Assembly (NCBI GenBank): GCA_900765705.1
Contig: CAAFSR010000057.1
Span: 1 to 14,401, forward strand
Source: an uncultured Faecalibacterium sp.
Lineage (GTDB): Bacteria > Bacillota > Clostridia > Oscillospirales > Ruminococcaceae
DNA: 14,401 bases
Direction of reading: 5' to 3'
The notes beneath the pieces are model-generated. The model ran no database searches. It saw only the letters and a program-made list of their open reading frames with translations, and had not been told where the DNA came from. The position numbers and the translations under genes were made by a program. The first letter of the stretch is position 1. Each line of letters begins with the position of its first letter. This document shows positions 1-6,573 of this stretch, in pieces.

Positions 1-281
1 ATTACGCTGCCTTTCTGGGTGTACCGCAAGGCCAGCGGCAGCACTGGGCCAACGCAGACAGCGCAGTGGTGCACCCGGACTGGCGGGGCAATGGCCTGCA
101 GCGCGCCATGCTGCAGGCAGCACTGCCGCTGCTGCCGCCGCAGATCACCCATCTGGGTGCCACCGTCAGCCCGGACAACGCCTACAGTCTGCGCAATGCA
201 CAGGCTTCCGGCTTTGTTATCCGCTGCCGCCGGGAGATGTACGGCGGCTACGACCGCTATCTGCTGGAAAAGCAGCTGTAA
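1..281 (+). CDS. GNAT-family N-acetyltransferase, 3' end only
   Basis: The reading frame is open from base 3 to a TAA at 279-281, so the start lies outside the window and about 92 codons are visible. The visible part holds the acetyl-CoA pyrophosphate-binding motif of GNAT enzymes: a V-V-H-P-D-W-R-G-N-G-L-Q stretch encoded near 66-101, matching the R/Q-x-x-G-x-G/A type loop that follows strand beta-4. It is followed by a helix and by the usual late block with an N-A-Y-S-L-R-N-A-Q-A-S-G-F sequence, where GNATs carry N-x-x-(A)-x-x-x-Y-x-x-x-G-F. The family moves an acetyl group from acetyl-CoA to an amine; the substrate cannot be told from this fragment. There is no obvious terminator after it, and the next gene has its own promoter 17 bases downstream. 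Confidence 0.8.
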   Translation, partial: YAAFLGVPQGQRQHWANADSAVVHPDWRGNGLQRAMLQAALPLLPPQITHLGATVSPDNAYSLRNAQASGFVIRCRREMYGGYDRYLLEKQL

Positions 282-297
282 CTCCCGGTAGTTTTTA

Positions 298-326
298 TGT
301 ACAACCTTTTTGAAATGTGTTATACT
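298..326 (+). promoter_or_regulatory. Promoter of the pcrA operon
   Basis: TGTACA (298-303, four of six matches to TTGACA) is followed after 17 bases by TATACT (321-326), which carries an extended -10 TG at 318-319. Transcription would start near 333, about 32 bases before the pcrA ATG. The ribosome site AGGTGA lies at 355-360, with a second purine-rich stretch GAAGGAAA at 346-353. Confidence 0.7.
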
Positions 327-364
327 ATACGGTATGAATAACAGCGAAGGAAACAGGTGAAACC

Positions 365-3043
365 ATGGCAGCATCTCTCGGGCAGGAATTCTGCACCCTG
401 CGTGATACTTACATTGAAAAGCAATTCGGCCGCCTGAACGATATGCAGCGGCAGGCTGTGTTTACCACGGATGGTCCGCTGCTCATCCTTGCCGGTGCCG
501 GCAGCGGTAAGACCACCGTGCTGGTCAACCGCATCGCCAACCTGATCCGGTTCGGCTCGGCGCATGGCTCCAAGGAGACGCCCCGCCCGGTGACCGAGGA
601 GGACGTCAAGACCCTGCGCACCGCCATCATGACCGGCACAGACGCCCCCGGCTGGCTGGACGGGATGCTGCGCCGCAACGCGGTGCGCAGCTGGAACGTG
701 ATGGCCATTACCTTTACCAACAAGGCGGCAGGAGAGCTGAAGGAGCGTTTGCGCCGGATGCTGGGCGGCGAGGAAGGCGACGAGGTGTTCGCCTCCACCT
801 TCCACTCGGCCTGTGTGCGCATCCTGCGCCGCTGGGCCGAGGAGATCGGCTACCCCCGCAGCTTTACCATTTACGATACCGATGATGCCCAGCGTGTGAT
901 GAAAACCGTATATAAGGAGCTGAGCATCGACGATAAATTTCTTCCCGTCAAGGCTGCCATCAACCAGATGAGCCGCTGGAAGGATCAGCTCGTCAGCCCG
1001 GAACAGGCCCTTGCAGACCATGCCAGAGATGTGAAGAGCACCCAGACCGCCCGTATCTACGCAGCCTACGAGAAAAAGCTGCGGGAGGCCGGTGCGTTCG
1101 ACTTTGATGACCTCATCTATCAGACGGTGCAGCTGCTGGCCGACCACCCGGATGTGCGGGAGTTCTACCAGAACAAGTACCGTTACTTGCTGGTGGACGA
1201 GTATCAGGATACCAGCGTGGCGCAGTTCCGTCTGGTCAGCCTGCTCACCGGGCCGGAGCGCAACATCTGCGTTGTGGGCGATGACGACCAGAGCATCTAC
1301 CGCTTCCGCGGCGCTACCATTGAAAATATCCTCAATTTTGAAAAGCTCTATCCCGGCACCAAGACCATTCGTCTGGAGCAGAACTACCGCTCCACCTCTA
1401 ATATCCTCAACGCAGCCAACTGCGTTATCCAGCACAATACCGAGCGCAAGGGCAAGACCCTGTGGACGGATAACGGCGAGGGTGATAAGGTGCAGGTGTA
1501 TACCGCTGAAAACGAGCAGGACGAGGCAAGCCATATCGCAGACGTCATCGGCCAGCATCTGAAGGCGGGCGGGCATCTGGCAGACCATGCCATCCTCTAC
1601 CGCATGAATGCCCAGTCTGCCCCCATCGAAAGCTACTTCACCCGCGCAGGCATCCCGCATAAGATCGTAGGCGGGCAGCGCTTCAACGACCGTAAAGAGG
1701 TCAAGGACATCCACTCCTATATGTCCATCGTGGCGAACCCCCGGGACGATGTGCGCCTGCGCCGCATCATCAACGAGCCCGCCCGCAAGATCGGTGCCAC
1801 CACCGTGGATGTTATTGCAGACCTTGCCGGGCAGCAGGGGGTCAGTATGCTGGATATCATCAGCCATGCAGACCAGTACGCCAAGCTCTCCCGCGCGGTC
1901 ATGCCGCTGCTCAAGTTCTGGCAGATCTACCAGCGCCTGCAGGATTCTCTTGCCACCCGCACACTGGACGAGTTCGCCTCCGACGTTATTGAACTTACCG
2001 GCTACAAAGCCATGCTGGAAGCAGACGCCGCCAAGGGGCACGAGGATGCCGCCGACCGGCTGCAGAACTTGGGCCAGCTGGTGAACAACGTCAAAAACTA
2101 CTGCGACCAGCACGGCGAGGAAGCCACGCTGGAAGGCTATCTGGAGGATATCGCCCTCATCAGCGATATCGACAGCTACAACGAAAGCAGCGATCAGGTG
2201 GTACTGATGACCATTCACTCCGCCAAGGGGCTGGAGTTTCCCTATGTGTTCCTCATCGGCATGGAAGAGGGCGTTTTCCCCAGCGAGATGAGCAAGTACT
2301 CCGAGGCAGATCTGGAAGAAGAGCGCCGCCTGGCTTACGTTGGCATCACCCGCGCCAAAAAGGAGCTGTATATCTCCAACAGCGTCACTCGCATGCTGTA
2401 CGGCCGCACCCAGCGCAACGAGCCCAGCCGCTTTCTGCGGGAGATCGAGCCGGAATATATCGAGGAGACCCGCAGCCCTGCGCTGGAACAGCGTTCCCGC
2501 ATGGGTGGCTGGGGCTCCGCCTACAGCGATACCGTGCCCGGCGGGGCATCCGGTTACTCCGGCCCCTCCGGCTACAGCCGCAGCAGCTACGGCGGCGGTT
2601 ATGGCTCGGGCTACAGCTCGGGCAGCCGCAGTGGCTACCTGAACCGGGAATATAACGCCGGTGAAAGCCGTGGCTTTGGCTCGTCCTACGGCGGAAGAAG
2701 CAATACTTCCTCCGGTTTTGGCAGCCACTACGGCAACAGCTCTACCCAGCCGACAACCAGAAACGGTGGCTTCGGTTCTGCATATTCTGGCGGCAATGTG
2801 ACGAAAAATGCTGTAAAGCAAACTGACTTTACGGCAAGTTTTGCCGCAAAACCGGTGGCTTCCGGCTCTAAGTACTACGAGCCGGGTGATATCGTGGAGC
2901 ACAAAGTCTTTGGCCGCGGCACGGTGCTGAAGGTAAAACCCGCTGCCGGGGATCAGATCGTAGAGATCAACTTTGAAAAAGTGGGCATCAAGAAAACGAT
3001 GGCCAATTTTGCGCCCCTGACCAAGATTACGGAGGAAGAATGA
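365..3043 (+). CDS. pcrA: ATP-dependent 3'-5' DNA helicase PcrA (UvrD family)
   Basis: An 892-residue superfamily 1A helicase that unwinds DNA in repair and in removal of stalled replication or transcription complexes. Motifs seen in order: Q motif LNDMQRQA (24-31), Walker A AGAGSGKT (43-50), Ia ITFTNKAA (115-122), Walker B VDEYQDT (277-283), III GDDDQSIYRFRGA (305-317), IV EQNYRS (338-343), V TIHSAKGLEF (616-625), VI RRLAYVGITRAKKEL (654-668). The C-terminal block from 837 (YEPGDIVEHKVFGRGTVLKV) is the Tudor-like domain that in B. subtilis PcrA binds RNA polymerase. It is longer than the usual 720-750 residues because of two additions: about 45 residues at 64-109 between motifs I and Ia, and a Gly/Ser/Tyr-rich linker at 713-811 with four G-(F/W)-G-S-x-Y units. 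The ATG at 365 is placed 4 bases after AGGTGA. First gene of the operon; its 3' end carries the ribosome site for thyX. Confidence 0.96.
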   Translation: MAASLGQEFCTLRDTYIEKQFGRLNDMQRQAVFTTDGPLLILAGAGSGKTTVLVNRIANLIRFGSAHGSKETPRPVTEEDVKTLRTAIMTGTDAPGWLDGMLRRNAVRSWNVMAITFTNKAAGELKERLRRMLGGEEGDEVFASTFHSACVRILRRWAEEIGYPRSFTIYDTDDAQRVMKTVYKELSIDDKFLPVKAAINQMSRWKDQLVSPEQALADHARDVKSTQTARIYAAYEKKLREAGAFDFDDLIYQTVQLLADHPDVREFYQNKYRYLLVDEYQDTSVAQFRLVSLLTGPERNICVVGDDDQSIYRFRGATIENILNFEKLYPGTKTIRLEQNYRSTSNILNAANCVIQHNTERKGKTLWTDNGEGDKVQVYTAENEQDEASHIADVIGQHLKAGGHLADHAILYRMNAQSAPIESYFTRAGIPHKIVGGQRFNDRKEVKDIHSYMSIVANPRDDVRLRRIINEPARKIGATTVDVIADLAGQQGVSMLDIISHADQYAKLSRAVMPLLKFWQIYQRLQDSLATRTLDEFASDVIELTGYKAMLEADAAKGHEDAADRLQNLGQLVNNVKNYCDQHGEEATLEGYLEDIALISDIDSYNESSDQVVLMTIHSAKGLEFPYVFLIGMEEGVFPSEMSKYSEADLEEERRLAYVGITRAKKELYISNSVTRMLYGRTQRNEPSRFLREIEPEYIEETRSPALEQRSRMGGWGSAYSDTVPGGASGYSGPSGYSRSSYGGGYGSGYSSGSRSGYLNREYNAGESRGFGSSYGGRSNTSSGFGSHYGNSSTQPTTRNGGFGSAYSGGNVTKNAVKQTDFTASFAAKPVASGSKYYEPGDIVEHKVFGRGTVLKVKPAAGDQIVEINFEKVGIKKTMANFAPLTKITEEE

Positions 3044-3047
3044 CCCT

Positions 3048-3827
3048 ATGATGACTGTTCGTTTGATCGCCCATACCCCGGAGCCGGAAAAAGTTGTGGC
3101 TGCTGCCGCAAAACTCTGCTATTCCGATGCCCACATCACCGACCTGCTGGACGGACTGGACGCGGAAAAAACTGCAAAATTCCTGACCATGCTCAGCGAC
3201 CTTGGTCACGCCAGCCCCATCGAGCACGCCAGTTTTACTTTTGGCATCGAGGGGGTCAGCCGCACATTGCTTGCCCAGATCACCCGGCATCGCATCGCGT
3301 CCTTCAGCGTGCAGAGCCAGCGCTATGTCCGGCTGGATGACTTCCGCTTTGTGACACCCCCGGAGATCGAGGCTGTCCCGGAAGCAAAGGCTGCTTTCCT
3401 TGCCAGCATGGAAGAGGACGCCCAGCGCTACCTCGACCTTGCCCACAAGCTGGAGGAGGGACACACCGCCCGTCTGATGGCGGAGGGAATGCCGGAAAAG
3501 CAGGCCCGCGCCAAGGCCTCCAAGCAGGCCAACGAGGACGCCCGCTTTGTGCTGCCCAACGCCTGCGAGACCAAGATGGTGGTCACCATGAACGCCCGCA
3601 GCCTGATGAATTTCTTCCAGTTGCGCTGCTGCAACCGCGCCCAGTGGGAGATCCGGGAGCTGGCTGAAAAGATGTTTGCGCTGGTGTACCCGGTCGCACC
3701 CCATATCTTTGCCAAGGCCGGCCCTGCCTGCCTGTGCGGTCCCTGCCCGGAGGGCAAGATGTGCTGCGGAAAAGCCGCTGAAGTACGCGAAAAATATGCT
3801 TCCATCAAAGAAGGTGCCGCTGTATGA
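3048..3827 (+). CDS. thyX: FAD-dependent thymidylate synthase ThyX
   Basis: A 259-residue flavoenzyme that makes dTMP from dUMP using methylene-tetrahydrofolate and NAD(P)H, with FAD carrying hydride. The ThyX signature RHR-x7-S is at R80-H81-R82...S90, followed by QRY. The later conserved stretch around 165-203 (ARFVLPNA, NARSLMNFFQLRCCNRAQWEIR) supplies substrate-binding residues in the family. The C-terminus (226-242) is Cys-rich, with C228, C230, C233, C239 and C240 in an A-C-L-C-G-P-C-P-E-G-K-M-C-C-G-K block; related clostridial proteins usually carry a similar but less Cys-dense tail, as far as I recall. Start ATG 3048 is 4 bases after the pcrA stop and uses GGAGGAAG (3031-3038) inside pcrA, which suggests translational coupling. 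An ATG at 3051 is an alternative. It overlaps tmk by 4 bases, so dTMP synthesis and phosphorylation are co-expressed. Confidence 0.96.
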   Translation: MMTVRLIAHTPEPEKVVAAAAKLCYSDAHITDLLDGLDAEKTAKFLTMLSDLGHASPIEHASFTFGIEGVSRTLLAQITRHRIASFSVQSQRYVRLDDFRFVTPPEIEAVPEAKAAFLASMEEDAQRYLDLAHKLEEGHTARLMAEGMPEKQARAKASKQANEDARFVLPNACETKMVVTMNARSLMNFFQLRCCNRAQWEIRELAEKMFALVYPVAPHIFAKAGPACLCGPCPEGKMCCGKAAEVREKYASIKEGAAV

Positions 3828-4495
3828 GCAAGGGCAAACTGATCGTACTGGAAGGGCTGGACGGCAGCGGCAAAGCCACGCAGGCAAAGCTCCTTGCAGA
3901 GCATCTTGCCGCGCAGGGCGTGCCGGTGAAAGAAATAACCTTCCCGGACTATGCCAGCGATTCCAGCGCACTGGTCAAGATGTATCTGGCCGGGCAGTTC
4001 GGCCAGCACCCGGACGATGTAAATGCCTACGCGGCCTCCAGCTTTTACGCGGTAGACCGCTATGCCAGCTATAAAACCGGCTGGGGCAGCTTTTATGAGC
4101 AGGGCGGCGTGATCATTGCCGATCGGTACACCACCTCCAATGCGGTGCACCAGTGCTCTAAGCTGCCGCAGGAGCAGTGGGAGGAATATCTGTGCTGGCT
4201 GTTTGATTACGAGTTCCGGCTGCTGGGTCTGCCCGCACCGGACAGGGTCATCTATTTGCAGGTAGACCCGGCGGTCAGCCAGCGGCTGATGACCCAGCGT
4301 TACCACGGCGACGAGAGCAAAAAGGACGTGCACGAAAAAGATACAGCCTATCTGGCGCGCAGCCGCGCCGCCGCCGAATTCTGTGCCCGGCATCTTGGCT
4401 GGGACACCGTGCACTGCACCAGCGGGGACGCAATGCGCAGCATTGAAGAGATCCAGCAAGAGGTGCAGCAGCTTGCCCGGAAAACACTGGACTGA
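3824..4495 (+). CDS. tmk: Thymidylate (dTMP) kinase, clostridial variant
   Basis: A 223-residue P-loop kinase expected to convert dTMP to dTDP with ATP, the next step after ThyX. The P-loop is GLDGSGKATQ (11-20). F-P-D-Y at 40-43 and the D-R-Y at 100-102 match the Tmk substrate-binding signatures, and a further D-R-Y is at 78-80. A lid-like stretch rich in K/D/H lies at 159-173. One odd point: the residue directly after the P-loop lysine is Ala, where most Tmks have Ser or Thr to hold magnesium. The start overlaps the thyX stop in an ATGA (3824-3827), with an AAGG ribosome site at 3811-3814. The kinase family is clear; dTMP as substrate rests on motif similarity and on its coupling to thyX. 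A second, more canonical tmk could exist elsewhere in the genome. Confidence 0.87.
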   Translation: MSKGKLIVLEGLDGSGKATQAKLLAEHLAAQGVPVKEITFPDYASDSSALVKMYLAGQFGQHPDDVNAYAASSFYAVDRYASYKTGWGSFYEQGGVIIADRYTTSNAVHQCSKLPQEQWEEYLCWLFDYEFRLLGLPAPDRVIYLQVDPAVSQRLMTQRYHGDESKKDVHEKDTAYLARSRAAAEFCARHLGWDTVHCTSGDAMRSIEEIQQEVQQLARKTLD

Positions 4496-4530
4496 ACAAT
4501 AAAACACGATAAGAGGGGGCATCCTGAACG

Positions 4531-5343
4531 ATGTATCGTCTGATGCAGCCGTCCGATGAGGCGGCAGTGCTGGCTTTGTGGCAGAGCCAGCATCATGATA
4601 CCGAAGATTTTGCAAAAATGGTGCTGGAACGCTTTGCCGGTGCGCAGAATGTTTATGTGGCCGATGAAAACGACGCCATCGTGGCGGCTGCGCTGGCTGT
4701 GCCGGTCACGTTGCAGGGGCGTGCGGGCAATTACCTGTGCCTGTGCGGCGAGGGCAGTCTGCTTTTGGCAGGTCTGCTGGATACCCTGTGTGCCCAGCAA
4801 AAGCTGCGTGGCGCAGGGTTCACCGTGACAGTCCCGGCAGATGCGGCACAGGCCGCTCTGCTGCAGGATAAGGGTTTTGCACAGGCCTTTGCTCTGCGCT
4901 GCCTGCCCCGTGAGGTGAGCCGCAACCTGTGGAGTCAGGCGGAATTTGACACGGTAACAGCTAAAAAGCTGTGTGAGCTGCGGGAGCAATTCTGGAAGGA
5001 TACCGTGCAGCTCAGCCCGGAGCGCATGGCCGTGGTGCTGCAGGAGCTGTATGCCCGGGGCGCAACCATTGTGTCCAACGAGCATGGCTATGGCATCTAC
5101 TTCCGCAAGGAAGATACCCTGTATTTTGTGGAGATGATGGCCGACAGCGACCGCGCTGCCGAGATCCTGATGGAAGCCGCCCGCGAGAAGGAAGTCATTG
5201 TGGAAAAGGCGGTCATCACGGTAGGCGCTGCCCAGCCGCTGTTTCTGGGCGAAGGCACCCGGCAGGAATACGGCATGATCCGCTTTGACGCAGAGCCTTT
5301 TGACGTGAGCGAAAGCTATCTGCGTCTGATGCTGGAAAACTAA
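4531..5343 (+). CDS. GNAT-like protein with degenerate acetyl-CoA loop, function unknown
   Basis: 270 residues. The first 20 residues (M-Y-R-L-M-Q-P-S-D-E-A-A-V-L-A-L-W) are a typical GNAT opening. The strand and turn at 41-60 (VYVADENDAIVAAALAVPV) and the P-A-D...L-L-Q-D-K-G-F block (102-116) match the GNAT core of the larger Eis/PF13527-like group. Where an active GNAT has R/Q-x-x-G-x-G/A, this protein reads L-C-G-E-G-S-L-L-L-A-G-L-L (71-83), so acetyl-CoA binding is uncertain. The second half (about 150-270) looks like a partial second fold (Y-G-I-Y-F-R-K-E-D-T-L-Y-F-V-E-M around 187-202). Ribosome site GAGGGGG at 4513-4519. It is 35 bases after tmk and 15 bases before mltG, so it is probably co-transcribed. 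No substrate is proposed. Confidence 0.82.
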   Translation: MYRLMQPSDEAAVLALWQSQHHDTEDFAKMVLERFAGAQNVYVADENDAIVAAALAVPVTLQGRAGNYLCLCGEGSLLLAGLLDTLCAQQKLRGAGFTVTVPADAAQAALLQDKGFAQAFALRCLPREVSRNLWSQAEFDTVTAKKLCELREQFWKDTVQLSPERMAVVLQELYARGATIVSNEHGYGIYFRKEDTLYFVEMMADSDRAAEILMEAAREKEVIVEKAVITVGAAQPLFLGEGTRQEYGMIRFDAEPFDVSESYLRLMLEN

Positions 5344-5358
5344 AAAAGGAAGGTGCGT

Positions 5359-6495
5359 ATGGCACACAACGATACACACGCAGCCCGCAAAAAGGGCGGT
5401 GCAGGCAAAATTCTGCTGGTGGTGCTTTTGCTGCTCCTTCTGGCAGCGGGCGCAGCGGCACTGTTTGTCCGCAGCGAGATCCATGGCAGCAGCAAGCCCG
5501 GCACAACGGTCACTGTAAGCATCAAGCAGGGCAGCGGCGTAGCCACAATTTCCAACAAGCTGAAGGAAGCGGGCGTCATCCGCTCTGCCTACCTGTTCCG
5601 CTGGTATGTGGGGGAAAAAGGCGCTGCTGCAAAGCTGCAGTACGGCGATTTTGAACTGACCACCGGCAGCTCCTACGATGCACTCATCGCCACCCTTTCC
5701 CAGTACGCCAAGGCCGAAACAGTGCGTGTGACCATCCCGGAAGGCACTACGGCGATTGCCATTGCCCAAAAGATGGAAGCCGCCGGTCTGTGCACCGCCG
5801 AGGACTTTCTGAAGGAAGCCAACGAGGGCAATTTCAGCGAATATACTTTCTGGCAGTATGTCCCGGAGGATAAGGACGCCCCGGACCGCTTTATGAAGTG
5901 TGAGGGCTATCTCTTCCCGGAAACATACGAGTTTTTGAAGGATGACACGGTACACAACTATGTGGCCACCTTCTACGCCCAGTTCGATGCGCAGTTTACC
6001 GAGGAAATGTACGCAGCACTCAAGGAGCAGGGGATGACCCTGCCGGAGCTTGTTACCCTTGCCTCCTTTGTGCAGGAAGAAGCGGGCAACAGTCAGGATT
6101 CCAACGTGGCGCAGGTGTTCCGCAACCGTCTGGCGGAGGGCTCGCCCTACCCCCGGCTGCAGAGCAACACCTCCAGCCATATCCAGAGCGATGCCGACAA
6201 TAACTATCTCTGGAACTGGGTCGCGCCCTACTACGGCGGCTGGGATAATATCCCGGAAAATATCCTTGCAGCTTACGACACTTACAGCTGCACCGGTCTG
6301 CCCGCAGGCCCTATTTCGAACCCCGGCCTTGCCGCTATCAAAGCAGCACTGGAACCGCAGCCCGACGAGGATGCCAAAGATGCGTACTTCTTTGTGACCG
6401 ACCTCAAGGGCAACTACTACTATGCCCACACGCTGGCGGAGCATAATGCCAACTGCAAAACTGCCGCAGCTGTGAACAAAAACCTGAAAAACTGA
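5359..6495 (+). CDS. mltG: Endolytic murein transglycosylase MltG
   Basis: 378 residues, counted from ATG 5359, which lies 5 bases after AGGAAGG (5347-5353). An in-frame GTG at 5353 overlaps that ribosome site and is less likely. MltG cuts nascent glycan strands at the outer face of the membrane and so sets peptidoglycan strand length. A basic N-terminus (9-17) is followed by one membrane helix (about 18-37), then a LysM-like region (about 50-120) and the YceG catalytic domain. The motif L-A-S-F-V-Q-E-E-A-G (234-243) aligns with the E. coli M-A-S-I-I-E-K-E-T block, so the catalytic Glu (E218 in E. coli) corresponds to E241 and is present. The T-G-L-P-A-G-P-I-S-N-P-G (312-323) and Y-A-H-T-L-A-E-H-N (355-363) signatures are also intact. 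Last gene of the pcrA operon, followed at once by a terminator. Confidence 0.95.
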   Translation: MAHNDTHAARKKGGAGKILLVVLLLLLLAAGAAALFVRSEIHGSSKPGTTVTVSIKQGSGVATISNKLKEAGVIRSAYLFRWYVGEKGAAAKLQYGDFELTTGSSYDALIATLSQYAKAETVRVTIPEGTTAIAIAQKMEAAGLCTAEDFLKEANEGNFSEYTFWQYVPEDKDAPDRFMKCEGYLFPETYEFLKDDTVHNYVATFYAQFDAQFTEEMYAALKEQGMTLPELVTLASFVQEEAGNSQDSNVAQVFRNRLAEGSPYPRLQSNTSSHIQSDADNNYLWNWVAPYYGGWDNIPENILAAYDTYSCTGLPAGPISNPGLAAIKAALEPQPDEDAKDAYFFVTDLKGNYYYAHTLAEHNANCKTAAAVNKNLKN

Positions 6496-6500
6496 GAAAA

Positions 6501-6533
6501 GGCCGCTGCACAAAAAGGTGCAGCGGCCCCTTT
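6501..6533 (+). terminator. Intrinsic terminator after mltG
   Basis: GGCCGCTGCAC (6501-6511) pairs perfectly with GTGCAGCGGCC (6518-6528) around a 6-base loop, starting 6 bases after the mltG stop. The T tract is weak (CC then TTT at 6531-6533), so some read-through into the next operon is possible. Confidence 0.72.
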
Positions 6534-6573
6534 CCGGTTAAAAACTGTGATACATAAAGAGAGGAACATACAA

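Noticed and set aside
2501..2797. Frameshift or assembly error in the repetitive PcrA linker
   Set aside because: The frame stays open, base-level periodicity is kept and the conserved Tudor-like end follows in frame, so it is a real low-complexity coding region.
320..2902. Very long open frame on the minus strand opposite pcrA (about 860 codons)
   Set aside because: It is the mirror of a codon-biased, high-GC gene. The protein is Ala/Val/Gly/His-rich with no domain I recognise, and no ribosome site was seen; pcrA has every helicase motif in the right order.
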